The notes below the pieces were generated by a model, which saw only the letters and a list, made by a program, of their open reading frames with translations, was not told the DNA's origin and made no database searches. This document shows, piece by piece, positions 34,560 through 43,411 of a stretch of DNA of 64,000 nucleotides. The position numbers and the translations under genes are program-made. Source of the stretch: Spirochaetaceae bacterium UBA6243 (GTDB lineage: Bacteria; Spirochaetota; Spirochaetia; Treponematales; Rectinemataceae); contig DJVZ01000045.1 of NCBI GenBank assembly GCA_002441395.1, positions 8,100-72,099 of the forward strand. Reading direction: 5' to 3'. The number at the start of each line of letters is the position of its first letter. Position 1 is the first letter of the stretch.

Positions 34560-35819
34560 TCATTCTTTTCTCAACACCGTGACGCAGTTCGTGACGCTTG
34601 AGCCGCCGACATTGAAAGTGACACCGACTGTCGGCTGCTTCTTCGCAGGCACCGCGCCGATGGGCTGGCCGACGAGCTGCTTGTAGACGAGCGCGTGCAT
34701 CGAGACGCCCGTCGCGCCGACGGGATGTCCCTTCGCCTTGAGCCCCCCGGAGAGATTGATCGGGCAGTGCCCGTCGTCGCGGGTGAACCGGCCTTCCATG
34801 TAATCGTAGCCAGCACGGCCATCGGCGGAGAGTCCAAGCGCTTCGGTGCTCAGAAGCTGATTGATCGTAAAGCAGTCGTGCACCTCGGCCAGATCGACAT
34901 CCGCGATCGTAATGCCCGCCTCCGCGAATGCCTGCTGCACCGCCCGCTTGCCGGCCATGAGTTCGTACATATTAGGGCGCACCGAGATGGGAAGGCGCTC
35001 GTTGACATGGGCGAGACCTGCCACTTTGACCGCCTTTTCCGATTTGGCAAGTGAGAGGTCGTCGCGCACGAGCACGATAGCGGCGGCGCCGTCGGTGACG
35101 AGCGAGCAGTCGTGCAGCCGCAAGGGTTCGGCGATCATCGGATTCTTTTCGTCGGGAAGTGCGAGAATCGCCTCTGCGGTCATGAGGCCGAGACGGTCTG
35201 CGACACCGCCTCTGCCAAAATGCGCAAGGGGGTTGTCGATGCCATTTCGGTAATTGAGTGCCGAAACGGTGGCGAGCATTTCCGCGAGCATCGGACGGTC
35301 AAATCCATATTGGGCGGCATAGCCTTTGGCATATTCGGCGAACAAGCCTGGAAAGGTATAGCCTTTGGCTCCTTCTTCCGGCCAGTAAGAACAGGTGGCA
35401 AGCGCATGCGTCACGCCTTTTGTATCGAGAAGGTTCATTTTTTCGACGCCAAGCACCAGAGCGACCTTCGCCCGCCCCGATTCCAGCGCATAGAGCGCGC
35501 TGTATACCGCAACCGAGCCCGATGAGCAGGCATCCTCGCAGCGATACGTCGGTTTGAAACGCAGGGCATCAGGCGCGATCTCTGGCGCGAACGCCGCAAG
35601 ATGCTCCTGATTTGCGAAGATGCCGGGAGCGCAGGAGCCAACCCAGACACCATCGATGTCTTTCGGATCGATACCCGCGTCGGAGATCGCTCCCCTGCCC
35701 GCTTCGAGCATAAGATCGTAGATCGACTTCAGATCGGTGACTTCGCCAGTCTCTTTGTTCTTCTTCACAAAGTTTCCAAATTGAGTGTTGTAAGCGCCGA
35801 TAATGCTGACTTTCGCCAT
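34560..35819 (-). CDS. SCP2-type thiolase / acyl-CoA acyltransferase
   Basis: 419-residue thiolase of the SCP2/archaeal type, which makes or cleaves a C-C bond between acyl-CoAs. The nucleophilic cysteine is C98 in EDACSSGSVA. H314 in EVHDCF and H365 in KAKGHPVGATG complete the active site. Unlike classical FadA-type thiolases it lacks the second C-terminal CxG cysteine and ends GGSSVTNCV. Relatives often work with a DUF35 zinc/OB protein, and none is encoded here. AAGGAGG precedes the ATG. It is the last gene of a long leftward run starting at 43129. Confidence 0.88.
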   Translation of the reverse strand: MAKVSIIGAYNTQFGNFVKKNKETGEVTDLKSIYDLMLEAGRGAISDAGIDPKDIDGVWVGSCAPGIFANQEHLAAFAPEIAPDALRFKPTYRCEDACSSGSVAVYSALYALESGRAKVALVLGVEKMNLLDTKGVTHALATCSYWPEEGAKGYTFPGLFAEYAKGYAAQYGFDRPMLAEMLATVSALNYRNGIDNPLAHFGRGGVADRLGLMTAEAILALPDEKNPMIAEPLRLHDCSLVTDGAAAIVLVRDDLSLAKSEKAVKVAGLAHVNERLPISVRPNMYELMAGKRAVQQAFAEAGITIADVDLAEVHDCFTINQLLSTEALGLSADGRAGYDYMEGRFTRDDGHCPINLSGGLKAKGHPVGATGVSMHALVYKQLVGQPIGAVPAKKQPTVGVTFNVGGSSVTNCVTVLRKE

Positions 35820-35861
35820 GAAAGTTCCTCCTTATAGAGTATCCTGTGAATTTTTACGGAT

Positions 35862-36647
35862 TTATTTTTTGCAGATGCCTTGTTCCGCGAGGAAATCCCG
35901 GAAAATCTGCAGGAAAAGGACCGGGTTTTCCACAGTGACCGAATGACCCACCCCCTCCAGCGTCACAAGCTTGGCGTGCCTGTAGGCTCCGGCCGTCGCC
36001 CGCGCCATTTCATCGGTAATGATCGGGTCGAGAGTGCCACGCATTACGAGGACCTGTCCCTCGTACTCGGCACATCTCGAGGTGATATCGAAGTGGGAAA
36101 GTGCTTCCGCATTGCCAATCCACGCAGGAGGAGCCATTTTTTGTGCATCATCGACAATTGTTTTAAACAATGCGTCATCCTTGAGTGTGGGCACAGTCGC
36201 TTTAAGGGCCTGTTCGAGCACCGCCCGATTGGTCCTCATGAGCTCGATGACAGGATGGCGATCTTTAGGCGTTACAAGACCATTCGGCGCACCCGAATCG
36301 ACGAGGACCATTGCCTTCACAAGGCCCGGCCGTTCAAGCGCGAGGGCCTGCACGACACAGCCTCCCAGCGAATGCCCGACCACAACCGCTTCTTTTATGC
36401 CTTTTAAATCCATAAAACCAGCGACGTACGCAGCATAGCGTTGAATGCTGATATCTCCGTCGAGAGGCGAAGACTGACCGAAGTTTGGCATATCGATGGC
36501 GACAGCTCTGCATCCCGGCACATCCATCACGGGCCTGAACCAAACCGAGGAGCCGGTGTTGCCATGAACATAGACCACCGGTACACCCTTCCCGGCTGTC
36601 ACAAAAAATATTGAAACTCCAATCACCGCAGCGAAACCGCTTGCCAT
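35862..36647 (-). CDS. Alpha/beta-fold hydrolase 1
   Basis: 261 residues with a standard alpha/beta hydrolase core. The oxyanion block is VYVHGNTG (26-33), the nucleophile S93 in GHSLGG, the acid D207 in RGTLDP and the base H235 in GVGHSV. Relatives hydrolyse esters, thioesters or C-C bonds of meta-cleavage products, so the substrate is open. The start at 36647 is chosen for the GGAGG 5 nt upstream and overlaps the preceding gene by 25 nt. It belongs to the Liv/thiolase run. Confidence 0.82.
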   Translation of the reverse strand: MASGFAAVIGVSIFFVTAGKGVPVVYVHGNTGSSVWFRPVMDVPGCRAVAIDMPNFGQSSPLDGDISIQRYAAYVAGFMDLKGIKEAVVVGHSLGGCVVQALALERPGLVKAMVLVDSGAPNGLVTPKDRHPVIELMRTNRAVLEQALKATVPTLKDDALFKTIVDDAQKMAPPAWIGNAEALSHFDITSRCAEYEGQVLVMRGTLDPIITDEMARATAGAYRHAKLVTLEGVGHSVTVENPVLFLQIFRDFLAEQGICKK

Positions 36648-37432
36648 ATTTCCTCCGCACACAGCGCAGGCCGCTCGATCACCACCGCATGGCCCGCGTC
36701 TGGAATGACATGCATCACCGCACCAGGAATGTTCCGGGCGATGATCTCCGAAAAACCCCTATGCTTGAGAATATCTTTTTCACCAACCAGCACCGTCGCG
36801 GGGCATGATATCTGCTTCAGCCTCTGCGTCTGGTTGATCTTTAAAAAAGCTTTGCACAGCTCGACAAAAGCCGCAAACCATTCTGCCGGCAGAGCAGCCA
36901 TCCCATCTTCCCGCGCAGTCAGCATATCCCTGTGGGCGGCGATATAATTCGAGGAATATGTCCAGGGAAGCATTGTCTTATAGAACAGACGGGCATCTTT
37001 TCTGGCAGCTTCCATCCACGAGACTACCGCTGCTTCCAAAACCGGGTCGAGTTCGCTCACTCCATCAATCACTACAAGCGACGCACATCGTTCTGGATAC
37101 AGCATTGCGAATTCCATCGCCACTTCGGAGCCGTAGGAAGTCCCCACGATGTGCCCTCTCTCAATATGCAGGGCATCCATGAGATCGACGAGGTCTTTGG
37201 CATGCATGGCGAGCGAATATGGCCCTGCGGGTTTGCCGCTGAGGGTCTGTCCCCGAAAATCATGGCTCAGACAACACGTTCCGGCAGGCAGCGCCGCAAT
37301 GAGCGGTTTCCAATGCGAAATCGACATCGCGATGCCATTCAAAAGGACAATTGGCGCCTTAAGAACACCAACATCGCACTCGCCAGACAGCTCATAGACG
37401 ATCCGAACGCCATTGACCATCATCTCTGCCAT
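36623..37432 (-). CDS. Alpha/beta-fold hydrolase 2
   Basis: 269 residues, a second hydrolase of the same fold but not a close copy of its neighbour. The oxyanion region is LLNGIAMS (30-37), the nucleophile S99 in GTSYGSE, the acid D220 in GEKDIL and the base H248 in DAGHAV. Substrate is unknown. AGGAAAG lies about 8 nt before the ATG, 12 nt behind livF. Two hydrolases in tandem within an acyl-CoA gene run suggest thioester or ring-opened product hydrolysis, which is an inference from context. Confidence 0.82.
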   Translation of the reverse strand: MAEMMVNGVRIVYELSGECDVGVLKAPIVLLNGIAMSISHWKPLIAALPAGTCCLSHDFRGQTLSGKPAGPYSLAMHAKDLVDLMDALHIERGHIVGTSYGSEVAMEFAMLYPERCASLVVIDGVSELDPVLEAAVVSWMEAARKDARLFYKTMLPWTYSSNYIAAHRDMLTAREDGMAALPAEWFAAFVELCKAFLKINQTQRLKQISCPATVLVGEKDILKHRGFSEIIARNIPGAVMHVIPDAGHAVVIERPALCAEEIWQAVSLR

Positions 37433-37444
37433 TGCGATACTTTC

Positions 37445-38146
37445 CTACAGTCCCAAATATGATTTGATGACAAACGGGTTCGTTCTGAGCCCCTCTGCAC
37501 TATCCTCGAGCACAATGCGGCCATTTTCGAGCACACAACCCCGGTCGATCGCCTTCAGACTTTCGCGTACATTTTGCTCGGCGACTAAGATCGATACCGA
37601 GCTCTTCAGCCCTTTCAGCACCTCGAACACTTCCGCGACGATCGATGGCTGCAAGCCAAGCGATGGTTCATCAAGAATCAGAAGTCCGGGCTTTGACATG
37701 AGCGCCCTCCCGATGGCCAACATTCTCTGCTGGCCCCCGGACATGGTGCCGGCATACTGCGTGCGTCTTTCTTTCAGTATGGGGAAAAGCGCGAAAACTT
37801 TTTCCAGCTGATTGGGGATGTCATCCTTTGCGTGGGGAATGTACGCGGCGCCGAGCACCAGGTTGTCCTCGACGGACATGCCTGGGAAAAGCTCCCTCTC
37901 CTGTGGGACAAGAGCTACTCCCATTCTTGCGATGGTATGTGTTTCCGCACCTTCTATTCTCTTGCCATCGAGTTCGATGCTACCTTTCCATGGCTTTATC
38001 ATACCCATAACGGTAGCAATTAAAGTCGATTTCCCCGCACCATTGGGGCCAAACAATCCTACGGATTCGGCGCCGACCGCAAAATTCACCCCATCGATCA
38101 CTTTCATCCGGCCATAGCCGCATTCGAGATTCTGTATTGTGAGCAT
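37445..38146 (-). CDS. livF: Liv-type ABC transporter ATPase LivF
   Basis: 233 residues. Walker A is LFGPNGAGKST, the signature is MSGGQQRMLAIGRAL and Walker B is LLILDEPSLGL. It is one of two ATPases of a branched-chain-amino-acid-type (HAAT) importer. Family transporters also carry amides, urea or aromatic and aliphatic acids. The first codon abuts the livG stop (1-nt overlap). Confidence 0.93.
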   Translation of the reverse strand: MLTIQNLECGYGRMKVIDGVNFAVGAESVGLFGPNGAGKSTLIATVMGMIKPWKGSIELDGKRIEGAETHTIARMGVALVPQERELFPGMSVEDNLVLGAAYIPHAKDDIPNQLEKVFALFPILKERRTQYAGTMSGGQQRMLAIGRALMSKPGLLILDEPSLGLQPSIVAEVFEVLKGLKSSVSILVAEQNVRESLKAIDRGCVLENGRIVLEDSAEGLRTNPFVIKSYLGL

Positions 38147-38868
38147 TAGGCGGCTCCTCCTCCGAGATAGGCTTCGATGACTCGAGGGTTCTTGGATACG
38201 TCTTCGTATTTGCCTTCCGCAATCAGTTCACCGGCCTCGAGCACGATCACCCGGTGCGTCAGTTCCCGGATAACGCCCATGACGTGCTCAACGACGCCCA
38301 CCGCAAGGTGCCGCTCCTGAGCAATTTTCTGTACCATCGCAATGATATCCTTCGTTTCATCCGCATTGAGCCCGGCCATGACTTCATCTAAAAACAGCAC
38401 TTCCGGCTCATTGGCGAGCGCCCTCGCAATTTCCATTTTTTTTATTTCGAGAATGGTGAGCCGACTTGTGTCTCTGTCCAGGCCTGTAAGGCCGAGTTCC
38501 TGGCAGAGCGCTTCGGCCCTGCGGCGAGCTTCTTTCAACCCGTTACCCTTTGCAAAAATCGATCCAACCATGACATTCTCTATCAATGTGAGGTTTTCCA
38601 GAGGATGAATCAGTTGATACGTCCGGGCTATCCCCATTCGGGCGCGCTCATGCGCCGGTATATAGGTGATGTCCTGGCCCTTGTATTCAATGAGCCCTTC
38701 GCTTGGCATGATGATTCCCGAGATGAGATTTATGAAGGTCGTCTTTCCCGCGCCGTTCGGGCCGATAATGCCAAGGATCTCGCCTTCTTCCATCGAGAAT
38801 GAGACATTGTTCACCGCGACAAGACCCAGGAAACGCCTCGTAAGGTTTTCTGTTTTCAGCTTGCTCAT
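38146..38868 (-). CDS. livG: Liv-type ABC transporter ATPase LivG
   Basis: 240 residues. Walker A is IIGPNGAGKTT, Walker B is VLFLDEVMAGL, and the Liv-specific C-terminus (VIEAYLGGGAA) is present. The ABC signature position reads LTILEIKKMEIARAL, lacking the usual GQQ/GGQ, a variant to note for its ATPase partner function. It overlaps livM by 4 nt. Confidence 0.92.
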   Translation of the reverse strand: MSKLKTENLTRRFLGLVAVNNVSFSMEEGEILGIIGPNGAGKTTFINLISGIIMPSEGLIEYKGQDITYIPAHERARMGIARTYQLIHPLENLTLIENVMVGSIFAKGNGLKEARRRAEALCQELGLTGLDRDTSRLTILEIKKMEIARALANEPEVLFLDEVMAGLNADETKDIIAMVQKIAQERHLAVGVVEHVMGVIRELTHRVIVLEAGELIAEGKYEDVSKNPRVIEAYLGGGAA

Positions 38869-39803
38869 GCGCTCCTCCTGTCAGTCTTGTTCGCTGGCTG
38901 TCGCACAAGCTGCTTTAGACCCTGAGGCATGAAGAGGATGACGATGATGATGATGATTCCGTACACCACGAGGTGACCATAAGGTATCTTCAGTTTAAGC
39001 CACTCTGAAACAAGCCCGAGGAGGATAGCACCAAATATCGGCCCCCTTGTGCTGTACACGCCGCCCAACAGAGCCATTGCGAGAGGCAGAAGGGTAAAAT
39101 CAGCACTGAACACCGTATCTGGCGTTGCAAATCCGTACGATTGGACAAAAATGCCACCCAGCAGTCCCTGGATGGCGGAGGTCACGACAAAAGCAAGAAG
39201 CAGCCAGCGGAATATGTTCACTCCTGAAGATTTTGCCGAAATTTCATTGTTGCGAATCGCGGTGAGCGCAAAGTGTATCTTGCTCTTTTCAAACCAATAG
39301 GAAGCCGCTATAGCCACCGCCAAACCTGCAAGAGTAAGCCAGTACAGCTTACCGGCACTGCCTCCAAAGATGACGCCCTGCTGCATGACCACGCCTTCCG
39401 GGCCACCGGTAAAATCATGCAGATTGTGGATTATGATCCTGAAGATTTCACCGAGGGCGAGCGTGACAATCGAAAAATACATTGCCCTTAAGCGCAAGAT
39501 AAGAAATCCAATGGCAAATGCCACAACACCTGAAAAAATTGCCGCAAAAATTATCGAAAACCAGGCAGGCATCCCCGCACGGATAACGCCGAGGATTGCC
39601 GCATACGCTCCCACGCCAAAGAGGCCGGCTATACCGAAGGAAATCTGTCCGGAGCGGAGCAGCATATCCCAGGTAATTGCCAAAGCCATGTACAGCATGA
39701 TATTGCGCGCAACCTGCAGCGGATAATCTCCCGCAAAAAGGGGCAATGCAATTGCAAGTATTCCAAAGAGCGCCGCGAAAATGCGAGATACATTGCGATT
39801 CAT
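38865..39803 (-). CDS. livM: Liv-type ABC transporter permease LivM
   Basis: 312 residues with about 8-9 predicted transmembrane helices. Conserved LivM blocks include SGQISFGIAGLFGVGAYAA, TGGPEGV and the coupling region AIRNNEISAKSSGVN. The start at 39803 is chosen because GGAAAGAAAG precedes it and because it overlaps the livH stop as ATGA. A longer frame to 39875 would run into livH. Confidence 0.92.
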   Translation of the reverse strand: MNRNVSRIFAALFGILAIALPLFAGDYPLQVARNIMLYMALAITWDMLLRSGQISFGIAGLFGVGAYAAILGVIRAGMPAWFSIIFAAIFSGVVAFAIGFLILRLRAMYFSIVTLALGEIFRIIIHNLHDFTGGPEGVVMQQGVIFGGSAGKLYWLTLAGLAVAIAASYWFEKSKIHFALTAIRNNEISAKSSGVNIFRWLLLAFVVTSAIQGLLGGIFVQSYGFATPDTVFSADFTLLPLAMALLGGVYSTRGPIFGAILLGLVSEWLKLKIPYGHLVVYGIIIIIVILFMPQGLKQLVRQPANKTDRRSA

Positions 39804-40723
39804 GACTTTCTTCCTTTCAGGGAGCGCCCCACTATGACGACAATGATCAAAACAAAGAATACAATCTCTGCCCAATCCCGGGTTGGACGGAAGGCTCTCA
39901 GGAAATTCTCCGCGACCCCCAGAAGCACGCTTGCACCAAGTATGCCAGGTATATTGCCGACACCAGCCATTGCGATAAGGCAGAAACTCTTCATTGTAAA
40001 TGGCGTGCCAACACCGGGGAAAATTGCCGATTTTGTAAGGAAAAGCGCTCCCATAGCGCCAACGAGCGCCATCGCAAGCGCAAATACAAGGCCATACGTC
40101 CGATAGACATCAATGCCGACAATCGCGGCGCCTCGCGGATTCTGGCCGACTGCGAGGGCTGCTTTGCCTGTCGTCGTTTTCGTAAGGAAAAATTGAAGTC
40201 CATACGTATACACGATCGCTACGGCCACAAAGACAAAAGACCAGGTTCCAAACGTTATGTCTCCGATATCCATGGACGCGGAGACATAATCGAGCGGTAT
40301 TTTATAGGTCTGGGAAGTAAAGATCAGGTTGATGGTCTGGGTAAACGCAATTGCAAGTCCAAAGGTGAGGATGAGTTGATTCAGTTCAGGGCCTTTGAGC
40401 GCTCTCCGAATCGTCAATTGGAATATAACCCAGCCAAAGATCGCGGTAACAATAGCCGTAGGAATTATCGCCAGCAGTGGGTCCATACCCAAGGCCTTGC
40501 ATGCGGAATATGCGGCGTATGCTGCGACCATCATAAACTCGCCATGAGAAAGATTTACGATATGGACAATGCCAAGAACCAGTCCCATCGGAATGGCGAC
40601 AGCTGCATAGAGGCCGGCGGCCTGCAATCCATAAATAAGAACCGTTGGTTTCCATAGAATAAGTGCGATTGTAGCCGCTATGCTCATCGCGGCGATGATC
40701 GCTGTACGTCGTTTTACTACCAT
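39800..40723 (-). CDS. livH: Liv-type ABC transporter permease LivH
   Basis: 307 residues with about 8 transmembrane helices. It carries the LivH/BPD_transp_2 blocks GLVLGIVHIVNLSHGEFMM, ILTFGLAIAFTQTINL and the coupling stretch AVGQNPRGAAIVGID. The ribosome site is weak (AGGCAG). It lies behind the binding-protein gene across an 89-nt gap with a hairpin. Confidence 0.93.
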   Translation of the reverse strand: MVVKRRTAIIAAMSIAATIALILWKPTVLIYGLQAAGLYAAVAIPMGLVLGIVHIVNLSHGEFMMVAAYAAYSACKALGMDPLLAIIPTAIVTAIFGWVIFQLTIRRALKGPELNQLILTFGLAIAFTQTINLIFTSQTYKIPLDYVSASMDIGDITFGTWSFVFVAVAIVYTYGLQFFLTKTTTGKAALAVGQNPRGAAIVGIDVYRTYGLVFALAMALVGAMGALFLTKSAIFPGVGTPFTMKSFCLIAMAGVGNIPGILGASVLLGVAENFLRAFRPTRDWAEIVFFVLIIVVIVGRSLKGRKS

Positions 40724-40750
40724 CTTGACTGCCTGTATGCTTAGACTATG

Positions 40751-40789
40751 CCGCCGCAGGGCAACGCATCTCGCGCTTTCCTACGGCGG
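40751..40789 (-). other. Hairpin between livJ and livH
   Basis: CCGCCGCAGG (40751-40760) pairs with CCTACGGCGG (40780-40789), with one mismatch, around a 19-nt loop. There is no U-tract. Such stem-loops after binding-protein genes often stabilise the 5' message segment so that binding protein exceeds permease. Confidence 0.5.
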
Positions 40790-40812
40790 ACTTCATAATT
40801 TTATTAATTAAG

Positions 40813-42024
40813 TTACTTCCACGCGGGGAACGGATAGACCGGCTCTGCAGTAGCAGCTTCAAAAGGCCAAATGACTTCCTGGAACCCACCCTGCCACTGA
40901 AGAATCTTCTGCCTCGTGATACCTTGATGCTTGATGATGTTGGAAGGCTTGAAGGTGATGGTCTCTCCGAGCGGAGAAGCATATTTGGTCGCTTCAAGGG
41001 CTTTTATGAGCGGAGCGGTCTCGGTCGTTCCCGCCGCCTTGATGCCGTCGGCAAGAATGTACACTGCGGAATAGGAGAGCGGCGCAAAGTAGGTTGCGGG
41101 CTCTTCTTTGTATTTCGCGACATAATTCTTATAGAACTTGGCGCTCGCCGGATTGTTGTCATTCATCGCTGGCGACCACATGCCATAAAGCATGACATTG
41201 CGGGAAAGCTTGGAAGAACCAAAGCCAATGGGCCATCCTGGAGGGGCTCCAAGGTAAATACCGGGACTGAATTTCATGGCTTTCGACTGTTCGAGCAGAG
41301 GAAGAGCATCGGCATCGTAGCCAGCCCAGAGGAAAAGGTCCGGCTTGAAGGCTTTTGCAGCTTCGAGTACTGAGGTATAGTCGCCTCCGCCAAAGAGCGC
41401 GCTCTTGAATGAAGCGCCGTCGACGATGTAGCGGTTATCGCCCCCGAAGAGGATCTTCGTCGCGTCCCACGATGACTTGCCGAAAGCTCCTTCCTCATAT
41501 GCCAGGAAAATCTTCCTTATTTTAATATTCGGATATTGCTTCTGGATCGCATCCCAGCCTTCAGCGTAGGAGGCGCCCTGGTTGTAGTCCCACGGATGGA
41601 TATGGAAATAGAAATCTGACTCGGGGCTTGGGCCGAGCGCTTTCTCTACCGTTACGCTGCCCGCGGCACCAGTCGACATAACCACTTTGCCATATTTTTT
41701 GAAGGCGGGGATTTTTCCAAGCTCAGCACCAGAACCCATGCCGCCCATAAAGACATCGACTTTGTCCACAGTGGCCAGTTTTTCAACGGCTGCCGCCGCC
41801 TTATCTGCCTTGCCTTCATCGTCGACAACGATGAGATCAAGCTTTTTGCCAAGTATGCCACCTGCAGCATTGATTTCGTCCACCGCCATCTGCGCGGCGG
41901 CACTACCCTGCTTGCCCGTGATATCGGCAAGCGTCCATATGCCGCCGATCTTGATGGTGCCCTGCGCATATGCACTGCCCGCAATAAGCGCGAACACTGC
42001 CAGTGCTAACATCATTCTTTTCAT
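40813..42024 (-). CDS. Liv-type substrate-binding protein
   Basis: 403 residues with signal peptide MKRMMLALAVFALIAGSAYA and a Peripla_BP_6 (LivJ/LivK-like) fold beginning GTIKIGGIWTLADITG. It has no lipobox cysteine. It is larger than the amino-acid-binding LivJ (about 345 mature residues) and closer in size to binding proteins for aromatic or aliphatic acids. The ligand is unknown. AGGAGG lies before the ATG. It follows the KAS III-like gene on the same strand. Confidence 0.9.
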   Translation of the reverse strand: MKRMMLALAVFALIAGSAYAQGTIKIGGIWTLADITGKQGSAAAQMAVDEINAAGGILGKKLDLIVVDDEGKADKAAAAVEKLATVDKVDVFMGGMGSGAELGKIPAFKKYGKVVMSTGAAGSVTVEKALGPSPESDFYFHIHPWDYNQGASYAEGWDAIQKQYPNIKIRKIFLAYEEGAFGKSSWDATKILFGGDNRYIVDGASFKSALFGGGDYTSVLEAAKAFKPDLFLWAGYDADALPLLEQSKAMKFSPGIYLGAPPGWPIGFGSSKLSRNVMLYGMWSPAMNDNNPASAKFYKNYVAKYKEEPATYFAPLSYSAVYILADGIKAAGTTETAPLIKALEATKYASPLGETITFKPSNIIKHQGITRQKILQWQGGFQEVIWPFEAATAEPVYPFPAWK

Positions 42025-42103
42025 GAATGCCTCCTAGAAACCGCCCCTTAAGGCTGCGGCTTTTTTATTATCCGGCCAAGACGAACCCGGCCGGTAGTAA
42101 CCA

Positions 42104-43129
42104 TTAACTCTTTACGCTTTCCTGCCACGCACCCCACTGCACTACGGTGCACGCCCACACAAAACCAAGTCCTGCCCCAACCATCACGATCCGGCTGCCC
42201 TCACGTATCTTGCCCGTCTCCAACCCCAGCTTTATCGAGAGAAGCTGATCGTTCTGCCCCAGGTGCCCATAGTTTTCAAGATAAGTCGATTGATCCTCCC
42301 TCAAGCCCAGTTCCTGAAGTGCTGCCAGATGCGCGCTCCGCTTGAAGTGCAGAATCGCAAGATAATCGATACCTTGCTCCACGAAACCGCTCTTCCGCAT
42401 TGATTCGCGGATGACCGCGTAGAAATTCGGCATTGTGACCTCACCAAGCTTCTGCTTGAATGCCTGCTCATCGGGCACGATAAATGATGCATGCAGCGCG
42501 TCTTCGGGCTTGGGCGGCCATGCTTTCGAGCCGAACACCGGCACCACGCACATCTCCGAGAGAGAACCATCACCTTTGAACGCCGAGGAAAGCACGACAT
42601 TTCGTCCAAGATTCTTTTTAAGCACGCATGCCGAGCCTGCCGAGCCAATGTCCATCATGAACCGTGTCGGTGGATATGAGGGATCAATTAAATCGTTGTT
42701 TCGATATCCTGAAACAAGAAGGACCGTATTCAGATCATCGCGGACCATCATGAGCGACTTGGCGACGTCGAGAGCGGCCATCATCGAACCGCACATCGCC
42801 TCCATATCGAAGCTCCATGCACGGGTTGCGCCGAGCTGATTCGCTACATAAAGACCTGCGAGCCAACACGGATAATCCTTGTGCTGGGCTCCACACCAGA
42901 TGAGAAGGTCGATGTCCTCTGCTTTTATGCCCGCATCATCGAGTGCGGCTTTTGCAGCCATCATCCCCATATAGCTTGTCGTTTCTTCCGGCCCCGCAAT
43001 CGGCTTCCGCTTAATGCCAAACTTGAGCGCAATGACATCCTCCGGCACAGTCGTCGCTTTTGCCAAGTCTGCCGCAGTCATGTAATGTTTTGGAATGTAA
43101 AGCCCAATACCCGCAACTCCTACGTGCAT
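42104..43129 (-). CDS. KAS III/HMG-CoA-synthase-like condensing enzyme A
   Basis: 341-residue thiolase-fold enzyme related to FabH and HMG-CoA synthases, which join an acyl-CoA to another acyl unit (Claisen condensation). The nucleophile is C113 in AMCGSMMAA. H261 in ILHFKRS sits where FabH has the His of PHQAN. The FabH Asn loop NYGNTSA reads NYGHLGQND (286-294), so the third catalytic residue is His or shifted. It is not a normal fatty-acid FabH and probably belongs to the special pathway of this region. AGGGAG lies 7 nt before the ATG. The promoter with a candidate operator is at 43157-43204. Confidence 0.8.
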   Translation of the reverse strand: MHVGVAGIGLYIPKHYMTAADLAKATTVPEDVIALKFGIKRKPIAGPEETTSYMGMMAAKAALDDAGIKAEDIDLLIWCGAQHKDYPCWLAGLYVANQLGATRAWSFDMEAMCGSMMAALDVAKSLMMVRDDLNTVLLVSGYRNNDLIDPSYPPTRFMMDIGSAGSACVLKKNLGRNVVLSSAFKGDGSLSEMCVVPVFGSKAWPPKPEDALHASFIVPDEQAFKQKLGEVTMPNFYAVIRESMRKSGFVEQGIDYLAILHFKRSAHLAALQELGLREDQSTYLENYGHLGQNDQLLSIKLGLETGKIREGSRIVMVGAGLGFVWACTVVQWGAWQESVKS

Positions 43130-43156
43130 CGTCTACTCCCTTCATGCGCGTAATAG

Positions 43157-43172
43157 ATGAATCATCTCTCAC
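43157..43172. promoter_or_regulatory. Candidate operator 1 (RTGA-N8-TCAC)
   Basis: ATGAATCATCTCTCAC, just downstream of the -10 box of the leftward KAS III-like promoter. 13 of 16 bases match site 2 (43383-43398). The outer ends are an imperfect inverted repeat, as expected for a TetR dimer. Confidence 0.5.
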
Positions 43173-43175
43173 ACT

Positions 43176-43204
43176 ATTGTTGAACGGTTTTTGTTATCCG
43201 TCAA
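43176..43204 (-). promoter_or_regulatory. Promoter for the leftward KAS III-Liv-thiolase run
   Basis: Minus strand: TTGACG (43199-43204), 17-nt spacer, AACAAT (43176-43181). The start would fall near 43170, inside candidate operator 1. The 282-nt intergenic region (43130-43411) is strongly AT-rich in its middle (43215-43330) with no ORF. Confidence 0.6.
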
Positions 43205-43338
43205 GAGGAAAAATTCATTTTTTTGACACATAGCGTCGATTGTAAAAATTTATTATCTATTATCTTGTTTTAATATATATAATTAAACAATTTTACTCAA
43301 ACTGGTCCATTACTTGTACATTTCTTGAAAGTTTTCGC

Positions 43339-43367
43339 TTGCGCATATGAAAAAGCAAGGTTATACT
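43339..43367 (+). promoter_or_regulatory. Promoter for the double-TetR gene and its operon
   Basis: TTGCGC (43339-43344), 17-nt spacer, TATACT (43362-43367). The start would be near 43374, giving a leader of about 38 nt that contains candidate operator 2. Confidence 0.65.
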
Positions 43368-43382
43368 AAGGATACGTAAGAA

Positions 43383-43398
43383 GTGAATCGCTTCTCAC
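43383..43398. promoter_or_regulatory. Candidate operator 2 (RTGA-N8-TCAC)
   Basis: GTGAATCGCTTCTCAC. With flanks the arms extend to AAGTGA (43381-43386) and TCACTT (43395-43400). It lies just after the start point of the TetR transcript, so binding there would give negative autoregulation. Confidence 0.55.
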
Positions 43399-43411
43399 TT
43401 TGAAGGCAACA

